From an uncultured Bacteroidales bacterium (lineage in GTDB: Bacteria > Bacteroidota > Bacteroidia > Bacteroidales > Bacteroidaceae), in contig CADCBO010000004.1 in NCBI GenBank assembly GCA_902799685.1, positions 145,867 to 209,866 on the forward strand: DNA of 64,000 bases. The letters run 5' to 3'. The position numbers and the translations under genes are program-made. The notes beneath the pieces were generated by a model. That model did no database searches. It was not told the DNA's origin and saw nothing but the letters and a program-made list of their open reading frames with translations. Below are positions 8,810-17,195 of this stretch, piece by piece; within the stretch, counting starts at the first letter, position 1; every line of letters begins with the position of its first letter.

Positions 8810-9739
8810 TTATCGTGAATAAGGATGTTTACCCAAAGCCAGGAACAGACGGGCCTTCAATGTTTTTTTCCAATGTTTATATCGTCTCATAAAGGTTAAT
8901 TCCTTATGATAATATGTTACCTCTATCTTATTGGTAGCATATATTCTATAGCCTTTTTTTATGATTTCTACATTAAAGGGTACATGTTCACAAAAACATG
9001 CTGAAACGTTCTTAAGTTCCGGCGTTTGCAAAACGTCAAATTTCAGATTACTGATCGCTTCCCAGCGATAGATTCCTATTCCGTTAAAAGCAGAGTTACA
9101 CGGCAGATAATCACGGCCTCTAAGCAAACTGTTGAAATACCATGATGTCACATAATGATATTTACGTGAAACAACCCACCTCCGGGTTTGCATCGGATCC
9201 ACACCTTCAGGAACGAAAGCATACGAATCATACTGGAATTGCGGCACCATTTCTGTTCCATCAGGTTTACTGAAAAGGAAATGACCACTCGCAAAGAGTG
9301 CGCCCCAGTCATCAGGAACCTGACGAATGGCATCTATGACATCCTTTGGGGAGAAACGCTCCACATCAATGTCTATAAAACAAAACAGATCCGGTTCAAA
9401 ACGGTTACGCACCTCGTCCAGTACCCTGTTTCTGAAGCGGACCATTTTACTTATACGATACACACTCTTTTCGGGATACGGCAATTTTACGCTCTTTTGA
9501 GGGATTGTCGTCTGATTGGTAGTCTCACAAATTGCTACAACATGGTCATTTTGGGCCGCCCACTCCTTGAGTATCTCTGCAGTACCATCCTTGCTGTCAT
9601 TCTCATATACTACTACATGATAATCCTTGAACGCCTGGCCTATCTCCTCCACACGAACCATATTGCATTTAAGACTGTCTTTACAATCCCTGGCCAGGAT
9701 ACCAAAGACAATGGTCAAATTCTCTATCGCTGCAGACAT
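8810..9739 (-). CDS. CAP59/GT69-like glycosyltransferase
   Basis: A 309-residue cytoplasmic or membrane-associated glycosyltransferase. The N-terminal YENDSKDGTAEILKEWA (about 45-61) and the metal-binding FIDIDVE around 130 resemble the GT69 (CAP59 mannosyltransferase-like) group and, more loosely, GT2 folds. No membrane helices or signal peptide are seen. It stands alone with no polysaccharide cluster beside it; the basic C-terminus (MRRYKHWKKTLKARL) may touch the membrane. Base composition is more AT-rich than the neighbouring meaB, so it may be an accessory gene. Acceptor and sugar donor are unknown. Confidence 0.75.
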   Translation of the reverse strand: MSAAIENLTIVFGILARDCKDSLKCNMVRVEEIGQAFKDYHVVVYENDSKDGTAEILKEWAAQNDHVVAICETTNQTTIPQKSVKLPYPEKSVYRISKMVRFRNRVLDEVRNRFEPDLFCFIDIDVERFSPKDVIDAIRQVPDDWGALFASGHFLFSKPDGTEMVPQFQYDSYAFVPEGVDPMQTRRWVVSRKYHYVTSWYFNSLLRGRDYLPCNSAFNGIGIYRWEAISNLKFDVLQTPELKNVSACFCEHVPFNVEIIKKGYRIYATNKIEVTYYHKELTFMRRYKHWKKTLKARLFLALGKHPYSR

Positions 9740-9797
9740 AACACAAAATATACCCTATCCTAGAATCGCATCTGTATACGATACTGTGTATTTCCGA

Positions 9798-9828
9798 CAA
9801 AGGTAGTTATTGTAAATGATTCCCGAAA
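9798..9828 (-). promoter_or_regulatory. Possible promoter of the glycosyltransferase gene
   Basis: On the minus strand TACCTTTG (9798-9805) matches the -7 box TAnnTTTG exactly, with TTTC (9825-9828) 19 nt upstream as a one-mismatch -33 box. It lies about 60 nt before the start codon at 9739. Confidence 0.5.
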
Positions 9829-9829
9829 A

Positions 9830-10054
9830 AAAATCTGCTTCGCCACACCACCGGCACCTTCGTACAAACGTATTGGTGCGAGCGAATGCTTGGAGCGAGA
9901 CCGCGGTCCCGGAGGGCCGCCAAGCAAACGTAGTGAGCGCATTTGCGTAGCAAATTAAAAAAAGGAAAGAGGGCGGGGTATCAGCCCCGTCCTCCTTTCC
10001 TGGTTCGAGTCCGGGTAGCCCAACAAAAAAGAGACGCAATCACGTCTCTTTTTG
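9830..10054. other. GC-rich non-coding stretch of nested inverted repeats
   Basis: No convincing gene is present between the glycosyltransferase promoter and tRNA-Gln. GCTTGG (9888-9893) can pair with CCAAGC (9920-9925) around the perfect 10-bp palindrome GACCGCGGTC (9899-9908). The word GAGCGA recurs at 9880 and 9894. From 9964 to 10000 a 15-bp near-perfect stem closes on the loop TATCAG, and its 3' side runs into a tRNA-like fragment. Open frames crossing here encode a peptide containing GLPGLEPG, the usual false translation of tRNA sequence, and are not genes. The region is GC-rich compared with the flanking AT-rich gaps. Confidence 0.6.
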
Positions 10055-10084
10055 CTGGGCTACCCGGACTCGAACCAGGAAAGG
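9994..10084. repeat. Inverted duplication of the tRNA-Gln 3' half
   Basis: The arm 9994-10036 on + repeats the T-arm, the 3' acceptor strand and the downstream A-run of tRNA-Gln, which is read on - from 10084 to 10043. The two arms differ by one A/G change after the acceptor strand and one extra A. The left copy has the T-loop TTCGAGT and TAGCCCA but no matching 5' acceptor strand within 80 nt upstream, so it is a tRNA fragment and not a second tRNA. Confidence 0.8.
10031..10053. terminator. Terminator hairpin behind tRNA-Gln
   Basis: GAGACG (10031-10036) pairs with CGTCTC (10043-10048). A run of A (10025-10030) lies on one side and T on the other, so it can terminate in both directions. It follows tRNA-Gln on the minus strand. 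Confidence 0.7.
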
Positions 10085-10125
10085 CAGGACCAGAATCTGC
10101 AGTGTTACCATTACACCATAGCCCA
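10055..10125 (-). tRNA. tRNA-Gln (CTG)
   Basis: A 71-nt tRNA on the minus strand. The acceptor strands TGGGCTA and TAGCCCA pair perfectly, and the T-loop is TTCGAGT. The anticodon loop TTCTGGT places CTG at 10091-10093, reading CAG codons. The anticodon stem has one A-C mismatch next to the loop. CCA is not encoded (discriminator G followed by CA). A promoter lies just upstream. Confidence 0.9.
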
Positions 10126-10145
10126 GTATTTGCTCAAAAGCGGTG

Positions 10146-10175
10146 CAAAGATACTGCTTTTTTACGGAACACAAA
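10146..10175 (-). promoter_or_regulatory. Promoter of tRNA-Gln
   Basis: On the minus strand TTTG (10172-10175), an 18-nt spacer and TATCTTTG (10146-10153) lie about 20 nt before the tRNA 5' end. The -7 box is a full consensus match. Confidence 0.65.
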
Positions 10176-10254
10176 TTTTTTGGCACATTTTTTGTGTTTA
10201 TTCGTCTTGAAACAGGCAGTGCATTATTGCAATAACCTTTTTTGGATGCATAAT

Positions 10255-10286
10255 CTGAATGCAGTGTGAGTTTTTCATTATTTTTG
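10255..10286 (+). promoter_or_regulatory. Likely promoter of the rsfS-ftsH-cdsA operon
   Basis: TATTTTTG (10279-10286) matches TAnnTTTG, with TCTG (from about 10254) as a one-mismatch -33 box 21 nt upstream. It lies 29 nt before the rsfS start. Confidence 0.5.
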
Positions 10287-10314
10287 CAGATTAAGAAACA
10301 GTTCCATAGACAGA

Positions 10315-10683
10315 ATGGCTAAAAAGAAAAAGAGAGAAAGCATAATAGAGAGTATAATAAAAGGTATTCAGGAACGTAAGGGAGAGGGTATCACAGTTGT
10401 GGACCTGACCGGCATAGAGGATACCGTATGCCGTTATTTCGTCATATGCCAGGGAGGTACGCCTAACCAGACCCTGGCCATAGAGGACTCCATACGCGAG
10501 ACAGTCCGCGTAGAAGAAGGACGCAAGCCCGACTTTGTGGAGGGAGCCCGTTATGCCCACTGGATCGCAATGGACTACGGCGATGTGATGGTACACATTT
10601 TCATACCGGAACTGCGCAGGTTCTATGACCTGGAGCACCTCTGGGCCGACGCGGTACTGGAAGAGATCCCTGATATGGACTGA
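10315..10683 (+). CDS. rsfS: Ribosomal silencing factor RsfS (Iojap family)
   Basis: A 122-residue Iojap/RsfS protein, which binds ribosomal protein uL14 on the 50S subunit and blocks subunit joining when nutrients are short. After a basic N-terminus (MAKKKKRES) come the family segments DLTGIEDTVCRYFVICQGGT, ARYAHWIAMDYGDVMVHIF and the terminal FYDLEHLWADA. The length is normal. It is the first gene of a block with ftsH (39 nt later) and cdsA, an arrangement common in Bacteroidales. Confidence 0.95.
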   Translation: MAKKKKRESIIESIIKGIQERKGEGITVVDLTGIEDTVCRYFVICQGGTPNQTLAIEDSIRETVRVEEGRKPDFVEGARYAHWIAMDYGDVMVHIFIPELRRFYDLEHLWADAVLEEIPDMD

Positions 10684-10722
10684 CACCTTGACATATACAT
10701 CAACTGACACCATCTTACTTTT

Positions 10723-12690
10723 ATGGCAGACGACAAAGACAACAAGCCCAAAAACGGATTCAGAATCCAGACTTTGCTTTACATCATACTTTTCATAGCA
10801 TTCGGATATATACTGCTCAAGGATGACGGTTCTGATCTGAACGGAGAGGCCACATACACAGAGTTCAAGGAGTATATGCAAAAAGGCTATGTCAGCGACC
10901 TGGTCATATATGCCAACATCCCCTCCATGGACATGTACATAAAGCCTGATTCGGCCAAGTACATCTTTGGAGACCGCGTCATGTCCCAGCCACTGGCCAA
11001 GCCCATGCTCAGCGTAGGCGTAGGCTCTCTGGATAACCTGCAGGATTTCATTGACCAGGCCGAAGAATCCGGAACATTTACAGGCAATGTGGAGTACCGC
11101 AAACGCTCACACACCTTTACGGACATACTGATAAGCATATTCCCGTTTGTACTGATCATAGTATTCTGGATACTCATAACAAGGCGTATGGGCGGCGGTG
11201 CCGGCGGTAACGGCGGCGTGTTCAGCGTAGGCAAGTCAAAGGCCCGCGTATATGAGAAAGGAAAGGCTGACCGTGTCACTTTCAAGGACGTGGCCGGACA
11301 GGCCGAGGCCAAGACCGAGGTAGAAGAGATAGTGGAGTTCCTCAAAAACCCCAAGAAATACACAGACCTGGGTGGCAAGATACCCAAGGGGGCCCTGCTG
11401 GTAGGCCCTCCGGGTACAGGTAAGACACTGCTGGCCAAGGCCGTGGCAGGCGAGGCCGATGTACCGTTCTTCTCACTTTCAGGCTCTGACTTTGTAGAGA
11501 TGTTTGTGGGTGTAGGTGCATCGAGAGTACGTGACCTGTTCCGTCAGGCCAAGGAAAAAGCACCTTGCATCATTTTCATAGATGAGATAGACGCCGTAGG
11601 CCGTGCACGTGGCAAGAACCCCGCAATGGGTGGCAATGATGAACGTGAGAGCACGCTTAACCAGCTGCTTACCGAGATGGACGGATTCGGCACCAACAGC
11701 GGTGTGATAATCCTGGCAGCCACCAACCGCGTGGATATCCTGGACAAGGCTCTGCTGCGCGCAGGCCGGTTTGACCGCCAGATACATCTGGACCTGCCTG
11801 ACCTAAATGAGCGTAAGGCCGTATTCGGGGTACATCTCAGGAACATTAAGCTGAGCAAGGATGTTGATGTGGACCTGCTGGCCCGCCAGACTCCCGGATT
11901 CTCCGGTGCAGATATTGCAAACGTATGTAACGAGGCAGCTCTTATAGCCGCCAGACACAACAAGAAGAAGGTTGAGAAGGATGATTTCCTGGCAGCCGTT
12001 GACCGTATTGTAGGCGGACTGGAAAAGAAGACCAAGGTGCTCACTGCCGAAGAAAAGCGCACCATTGCCCTGCATGAGGCCGGACATGCCACCCTGTCCT
12101 GGTTCCTTGAGTACGCAAACCCGCTCATCAAGGTGACCATCGTTCCGCGCGGCCGTGCACTTGGAGCTGCGTGGTATCTGCCCGAGGAGCGTCAGATTAC
12201 CACAAAGGAGCAGATGCTTGACGAGATGTGCGCCACACTGGGAGGCCGCGCCGCCGAGGAACTCTTTACCGGTCATATCTCAACCGGAGCCATGAATGAC
12301 CTGGAGCGCGTAACCAAGCAGGCTTACGGCATGATAGCCTATGCCGGCATGAGCGATAAACTGGCTAACCTGTGCTACTATAGCAGCACCGATGAATATG
12401 CTTTCCAGAAACCCTACTCCGACAAGACCGCAGAACTTATAGACGCCGAGGTAAAGAAACTCATCGCAGAGCAATACGAGCGCGGCAAGAAACTGCTTCT
12501 GGAGCATGAAGAGGGACACCACCAGCTGGCACAGCTGCTCATAGAGCGTGAGGTAATCATGGCCGAGGATGTGGAGAAGATTTTCGGCAAACGCCCATGG
12601 GCATCACGCAGCGAGGAGATTCTGGAGGATGAAAAGAACTCTTCCCAGCCTGCACCGGTCTCTGAGAATCACGATCACGTTGAACCCTAA
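10723..12690 (+). CDS. ftsH: ATP-dependent zinc metalloprotease FtsH
   Basis: A 655-residue membrane-anchored AAA+ protease that degrades misfolded and regulatory membrane proteins. The N-terminal helix is about residues 17-33, then a periplasmic domain, then a second helix near 135-152. The ATPase has Walker A GPPGTGKT (about 228-235), Walker B IIFIDEID (about 282-289) and the second region of homology ending RAGRFDRQI. The zinc site HEAGH is near 450. The C-terminal tail is acidic and low complexity. It is in an operon with rsfS upstream and cdsA 12 nt downstream. Confidence 0.97.
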   Translation: MADDKDNKPKNGFRIQTLLYIILFIAFGYILLKDDGSDLNGEATYTEFKEYMQKGYVSDLVIYANIPSMDMYIKPDSAKYIFGDRVMSQPLAKPMLSVGVGSLDNLQDFIDQAEESGTFTGNVEYRKRSHTFTDILISIFPFVLIIVFWILITRRMGGGAGGNGGVFSVGKSKARVYEKGKADRVTFKDVAGQAEAKTEVEEIVEFLKNPKKYTDLGGKIPKGALLVGPPGTGKTLLAKAVAGEADVPFFSLSGSDFVEMFVGVGASRVRDLFRQAKEKAPCIIFIDEIDAVGRARGKNPAMGGNDERESTLNQLLTEMDGFGTNSGVIILAATNRVDILDKALLRAGRFDRQIHLDLPDLNERKAVFGVHLRNIKLSKDVDVDLLARQTPGFSGADIANVCNEAALIAARHNKKKVEKDDFLAAVDRIVGGLEKKTKVLTAEEKRTIALHEAGHATLSWFLEYANPLIKVTIVPRGRALGAAWYLPEERQITTKEQMLDEMCATLGGRAAEELFTGHISTGAMNDLERVTKQAYGMIAYAGMSDKLANLCYYSSTDEYAFQKPYSDKTAELIDAEVKKLIAEQYERGKKLLLEHEEGHHQLAQLLIEREVIMAEDVEKIFGKRPWASRSEEILEDEKNSSQPAPVSENHDHVEP

Positions 12691-12702
12691 AGACATTTTG
12701 TA

Positions 12703-13545
12703 ATGAATTTTCTTGTTAGGACTATAACAGCTGTGGTGTTTGCATCCATCATGCTGTTCTGCATACTCAAGGGAGCCCCATGGTTCATAGGACTGTTTGC
12801 GGTTTGCACCATTCTGACCACAATTGAATACACCGGACTGGCCAACAAGTTCAAGGAGTCAAACGCAAGCCGGCTCTGGGCCACCGTTGCCGCTTTCACA
12901 TTCTACGCCGCCATTGTAGGGCTTTCAGTCATGCAAAGCAGTGCGGTACTGTTCCTGCCGTTCATATTCACTCTTATAGTGATCATGGTGCGTGAGCTCT
13001 ATTTCAAGAAACCAAGCCCCATAAATGACTGGGTTCATACCCTGTTTCCCGTCATCTACATTGCCCTGCCATACGGTCTGACATCAATGCTCGCTTTCGA
13101 TGCTCAGGGGCCGGGAACAGGTTACAGTCCTGTCATTCCGCTAACCCTGTTCGTATTCCTGTGGTGCAACGACGTGGGTGCTTACTGCACCGGCTGCACC
13201 ATCGGCAAGCACAAGCTGTTTGAAAGGATATCGCCCAAGAAGACCTGGGAGGGCAGCATAGGCGGTGCAGTTTTCACCATGCTGGCAGCCTTCCTGCTGC
13301 ATAAGTTCCTGCCTGACTGGTACAGTTTCATGCCGGTATGGGTATGGATAGGAATGGCACTTGTAGTGGTATTGTTCGGAACATGGGGCGACCTGATAGA
13401 ATCACTCATGAAACGTGAGATGGGCATAAAGGATTCAGGCAGGATACTGCCCGGGCATGGAGGTATGCTGGACCGCTTTGACAGTGCCCTGCTGGCTATT
13501 CCCGCCACGGTGGTCTATCTGAGCCTGGTTGGTTTCTATTTCTGA
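12703..13545 (+). CDS. cdsA: Phosphatidate cytidylyltransferase CdsA
   Basis: A 280-residue inner-membrane enzyme making CDP-diacylglycerol from phosphatidic acid and CTP, the precursor used by PssA (encoded near 52 kb). About eight hydrophobic segments are present. The C-terminal CDS signature is complete: SLMKREMGIKDSGRILPGHG followed by GMLDR. It is the last gene of the rsfS-ftsH-cdsA block. Its last 10 bp overlap, on the other strand, the end of lpxB. Confidence 0.95.
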   Translation: MNFLVRTITAVVFASIMLFCILKGAPWFIGLFAVCTILTTIEYTGLANKFKESNASRLWATVAAFTFYAAIVGLSVMQSSAVLFLPFIFTLIVIMVRELYFKKPSPINDWVHTLFPVIYIALPYGLTSMLAFDAQGPGTGYSPVIPLTLFVFLWCNDVGAYCTGCTIGKHKLFERISPKKTWEGSIGGAVFTMLAAFLLHKFLPDWYSFMPVWVWIGMALVVVLFGTWGDLIESLMKREMGIKDSGRILPGHGGMLDRFDSALLAIPATVVYLSLVGFYF

Positions 13546-14657
13546 TTGAGCAGATCCACAATCTGCATGGCGGCACGGTCAGGAGCACCGGCCGGACCAA
13601 GAATGCTTTTCATCCGGGTATAGCCATCCAGCTGCATACGGCGTTCTGTGGTATCGGAAAGCAACGGGACAAGGTGGTCATGTACATTCCCTACATTCAT
13701 GGCGCTGCCCAGAAGTTCCGGCACCACCTCGGAGCCTGACACCAGATTTACCAGTGACACGAACCGAACCTTGATGAACAGTTTCTTTATTATGCTCATG
13801 GCCCAGCTGACAGGTACCTTGTAGCATACCACCTGAGGTACATCAAACAGCGCGGTTTCAAGTGTGGCTGTGCCCGATGTCACCAAAGCCGCATAAGCCG
13901 ATTCAAGCACACCGAAAGTATTGCCATAGACCTTCTCTACTTCTGCATCACCCGCAATGGAGTCATAAAACTCAGGCTCTATTCCGGGCGCACAGGCCAG
14001 AATCGGACGGATGCCGTCTATGCTCCTGACCGACTCCAGCATTACAGGCAGGTTGCGGCTTATTTCCTGACGGCGGCTGCCTGCCAGCAAAGCCACTATG
14101 CGGCGGCCGTCATCCTCCAGGGCAGGCCTGCGGCCAGAAAATGACTTAAATTCGCTGATCTCATCCACAGTGGGATTTCCCACATACCGGATATCGTAAT
14201 CGTGCTTTCTGAAAAACTCAACCTCAAACGGCAGGATTGAGAAGAGCTCATCCACGTCACGGCGGATGTTCTTTATCCGCCAGCTCTTCCATGCCCATAT
14301 CTTAGGCGATATGTAGTAATAGACAGGGATACTCAGATGTTTGTGGACCTTCTCCGCAATAGACAGGTTGAACCCGGGATAATCCACCAGGATAACCACA
14401 TCCGGCTTCCACTCAGAAATATCCCTGAAACAGAGTCTGGCTCCGCCCAGTATCGTACCCAGATGGGTAAGAACAGGCCAGAATCCCATATAGGCCAGCT
14501 CCCGATAGTGCTTGACCAGTTCACCGCCTGCCGCCTGCATCATGTCACCGCCAAAACAACGGAACTGCGCCCGGCTGTCCCTGCGCGCAATCGCTCTCAT
14601 CAGGTTTGAGGCATGAAGGTCACCCGATGCCTCCCCCGCCACAAGATAGTACTTCAT
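13536..14657 (-). CDS. lpxB: Lipid-A-disaccharide synthase LpxB
   Basis: A 373-residue GT19 glycosyltransferase that joins UDP-2,3-diacylglucosamine and lipid X to form the lipid A disaccharide at the inner face of the inner membrane. The start MKYYLVAGEASGDLHASNLM is the family signature. Later segments include YISPKIWAWKSWRIKNIRRD and the donor-binding region TSGTATLETALFDVPQVVCY. Its length is normal for the family. It ends by overlapping cdsA 3' codons by 10 bp and is divergent from parA. Confidence 0.95.
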   Translation of the reverse strand: MKYYLVAGEASGDLHASNLMRAIARRDSRAQFRCFGGDMMQAAGGELVKHYRELAYMGFWPVLTHLGTILGGARLCFRDISEWKPDVVILVDYPGFNLSIAEKVHKHLSIPVYYYISPKIWAWKSWRIKNIRRDVDELFSILPFEVEFFRKHDYDIRYVGNPTVDEISEFKSFSGRRPALEDDGRRIVALLAGSRRQEISRNLPVMLESVRSIDGIRPILACAPGIEPEFYDSIAGDAEVEKVYGNTFGVLESAYAALVTSGTATLETALFDVPQVVCYKVPVSWAMSIIKKLFIKVRFVSLVNLVSGSEVVPELLGSAMNVGNVHDHLVPLLSDTTERRMQLDGYTRMKSILGPAGAPDRAAMQIVDLLNQK

Positions 14658-14743
14658 TCTGCTGTTTTAGAGATGTCAAAAATAGTATATTTTTCCCATA
14701 TACCGATTTTTTGCAGTAACTTCACACCCTAAAACTGAAACAG

Positions 14744-15514
14744 ATGGGAAAAATCATAGCTTTGGCCAATCAGAAGGGCGGTGTAGGCAAAACCACAACC
14801 ACCATTAACCTGGCCGCATCACTCGCCACACTAGAGAAAAAGGTACTTGTAGTCGATGCCGATCCCCAGGCAAACGCATCATCGGGACTTGGCATAGACA
14901 TTCAGTCACTCAGTTGTACCGTATATGAGTGTCTGGTCAACGGCAACGACCCTAAGGAGGCCATACTCAAGGCTTGCATAGACGGACTGTACGTAATGCC
15001 TTCACACATAGACCTGGTTGGAGCGGAACTGGAACTGATGAATATGGAGAGCCGCGAAACGGTAATGAAGAAAATGCTTGACAGCATAAAGGATGACTAT
15101 GACTATATTCTCATTGACTGTTCACCTTCACTGGGGCTCATAACCGTGAACTCCCTCACCGCCGCCGATTCCATAATAATCCCTGTCCAGTGCGAATATT
15201 TTGCGCTAGAGGGTATAAGCAAGCTTCTCAACACCATACGCATCATCAAGACCAAACTCAATCCGGCTCTTGACATTGAGGGTTTCCTGCTCACCATGTA
15301 TGACTCCCGCCTGCGCTTGAGCAACCAGATATACGATGAAATCAAGAAGCATTTCCAGGAACTGGTGTTCGATACCATCATATCCCGTAATGTCAAGCTG
15401 AGCGAGGCTCCCAGTTACGGATTGCCCGCCATACTTTACGATGCAGACTCAAAAGGAGCCAGGAACTATCTTGCACTTGCACAGGAAATACTCAAAAAGA
15501 ACCAGAACAGATGA
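14744..15514 (+). CDS. parA: Chromosome-partitioning ATPase ParA (Soj)
   Basis: A 256-residue ParA/MinD-type ATPase acting with ParB in origin segregation. The deviant Walker A motif is KGGVGKTTTTINLA near the N-terminus, and the Walker B strand is DYILIDCSPSLG. It lacks an N-terminal DNA-binding extension, as usual for chromosomal type Ib ParA. The stop overlaps the parB start by 4 nt (ATGA), so the two are translationally coupled. It is the first gene of a five-gene run ending with relA/spoT. Confidence 0.96.
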   Translation: MGKIIALANQKGGVGKTTTTINLAASLATLEKKVLVVDADPQANASSGLGIDIQSLSCTVYECLVNGNDPKEAILKACIDGLYVMPSHIDLVGAELELMNMESRETVMKKMLDSIKDDYDYILIDCSPSLGLITVNSLTAADSIIIPVQCEYFALEGISKLLNTIRIIKTKLNPALDIEGFLLTMYDSRLRLSNQIYDEIKKHFQELVFDTIISRNVKLSEAPSYGLPAILYDADSKGARNYLALAQEILKKNQNR

Positions 15515-16377
15515 CACTTCCAAAGAAATCAGCACTGGGCCGTGGCCTGGATGCCCTCATATCGACCGACTTTGTCAAGACTCAGGGGTCCTCGTCCATA
15601 AGTGAGGTACCCATTGACCAGATACATGCCAACCCTGACCAGCCCCGAAGGGATTTTGACCCGGAGAGTCTTCAGGAGCTATCCGATTCCATACGCGAGA
15701 TAGGAATCATCCAGCCTATTACCCTCCGTAAGATCAAGGATGGCGAATACCAGATAATAGCCGGTGAACGCCGTTTCCGCGCTGCAGGCATGGCCGGACT
15801 CACAAGCATTCCCGCCTACATCCGCACCGCCGATGACGAGAACGTCATGGCCATGGCTCTCATAGAGAACATACAGCGTGAAGACCTTAACTCTATGGAA
15901 GTTGCGCTTGCCTGCCAGAACCTGCTTGAGGTATATGACATGACACAGGAACAGCTCAGCGCACGCATCGGAAAGAAACGCGCCACCATAGCCAACTACA
16001 TCCGCCTGCTCAAACTGCCCGCCGAAATCCAGGTGGCCCTCAAGAACAAGCAGATAGATATGGGACACGCCCGCGCCCTTCTGGCCATAGACGATCCCAT
16101 GAAGCAGCTCCAGCTGTTCCATGAACTTACCAAGTACGGATATTCAGTCCGTATGGTTGAGAACAAGGCGCGACTGATGAACGAAAATGGCAAGGGGGCT
16201 GTCAGGAAAGCATCGGACAAGACTCTGGCACCGCTTGCAGGGCGGCTCTCAAAAGTCGTTGGTGCACCTGTCAGGTTCAAGACCACCGCAAGCGGCAAGG
16301 GCAGTATAAACATATCGTTCAAGGACCAGAAAGACCTGGAACGTATAATACAATTGTTTGACAAACTCAAGAAATGA
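15511..16377 (+). CDS. parB: Chromosome-partitioning protein ParB
   Basis: A 288-residue ParB that binds parS sites, spreads as a CTP-dependent clamp and stimulates ParA. The N-terminal ParA-contact region GRGLDALI is followed by the CTP-binding ParB/Srx domain with NPDQPRRDFD and the GERRFRAAG motif, then an HTH region and a C-terminal dimerisation domain. It overlaps parA by 4 nt and the DUF5683 gene by 4 nt. No parS consensus was recognised by eye nearby. Confidence 0.96.
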   Translation: MTLPKKSALGRGLDALISTDFVKTQGSSSISEVPIDQIHANPDQPRRDFDPESLQELSDSIREIGIIQPITLRKIKDGEYQIIAGERRFRAAGMAGLTSIPAYIRTADDENVMAMALIENIQREDLNSMEVALACQNLLEVYDMTQEQLSARIGKKRATIANYIRLLKLPAEIQVALKNKQIDMGHARALLAIDDPMKQLQLFHELTKYGYSVRMVENKARLMNENGKGAVRKASDKTLAPLAGRLSKVVGAPVRFKTTASGKGSINISFKDQKDLERIIQLFDKLKK

Positions 16378-17195
16378 CCTTCCGCAACGGAATCATAAAG
16401 CCACTCCTGCTCTCTCTGCTGGCAGTCATGACCGCCCTTCCGGCACGGTCACAGGCTGGCGGAGGCATTGAATTCCATGAAGACTCAATCCGTTCCGCAC
16501 GCATGGACAGCATCTACCGTTCATTGAATGATACCGCCGCGTGGCAGCGTGAGCTTGATTTTGTCAGGAACCTGCAGTTTGATGAAAAGAATGACTCAAG
16601 CCTGTTGGAAGATGCTGAAGCTGGCGCCGCAAAAAAGCAGAAACGGATAACCTGGAAAGACAAGGAGCAACAGACCATATCGGAGTTAAACCGGACCGCA
16701 TCGGCATGGGAACCCGAACCCAGGATAGCGGTATGGATGTCTCTGCTGGTTCCCGGAGGCGGACAGATCTATAACAGGAAATACTGGAAACTACCAATAG
16801 TCTATGGAGGTTATGTAGGTTGTATCTATGCCCTTACATGGAACCAATCCACATATACAGACTACCAGAATGCGTATGTGGACATCATGGACGATGACCC
16901 CAATACCAGGAGCTACGAGGATTTCCTGCCGCCCCACTATGAGATAGACACAAGCATGGAGGACTGGCTCAAGGATGTGTTCAAGCAGAGAAAGAACAAA
17001 TACCGCCGCTACCGCGACCTCAGTATATTTGCATTTGCAGGCATGTATCTGGTTGCCGCCATTGACGCGTATGTTGACGCTGAACTGTCTCACTTTGACA
17101 TCTCACCCGATCTGAGCCTGAGAATTGAGCCCAACATTCTTATTGACCACCGAGGTGCCCCTACCGCGGGTTTCTCACTTGCATTGAGTTTCTAG
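16374..17195 (+). CDS. DUF5683 membrane protein
   Basis: A 273-residue protein with an N-terminal signal (LLLSLLAVMTALPARSQA) and a DUF5683 domain. The domain is visible as WMSLLVPGGGQIYNRKYWKL, then a hydrophobic segment, a charged loop rich in Asp/Tyr, and another helix (FAFAGMYLVAAIDAYVDA). The C-terminus ends in a short beta segment (GFSLALSF). It is conserved in Bacteroidota between parB and a MltD-like transglycosylase, with a 4-nt overlap upstream and no gap downstream. That context suggests an envelope role; no biochemical function is known to me. Confidence 0.8.
   Translation: MTFRNGIIKPLLLSLLAVMTALPARSQAGGGIEFHEDSIRSARMDSIYRSLNDTAAWQRELDFVRNLQFDEKNDSSLLEDAEAGAAKKQKRITWKDKEQQTISELNRTASAWEPEPRIAVWMSLLVPGGGQIYNRKYWKLPIVYGGYVGCIYALTWNQSTYTDYQNAYVDIMDDDPNTRSYEDFLPPHYEIDTSMEDWLKDVFKQRKNKYRRYRDLSIFAFAGMYLVAAIDAYVDAELSHFDISPDLSLRIEPNILIDHRGAPTAGFSLALSF

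Noticed and set aside
9950-10022. A second, plus-strand tRNA
   Set aside because: The T-arm and 3' acceptor strand are present but no matching 5' acceptor strand, D-arm or 7-nt anticodon loop exists upstream.
9755-10269. Open frames on both strands containing GLPGLEPG
   Set aside because: This peptide is the well-known false translation of the tRNA T-arm and acceptor sequence.
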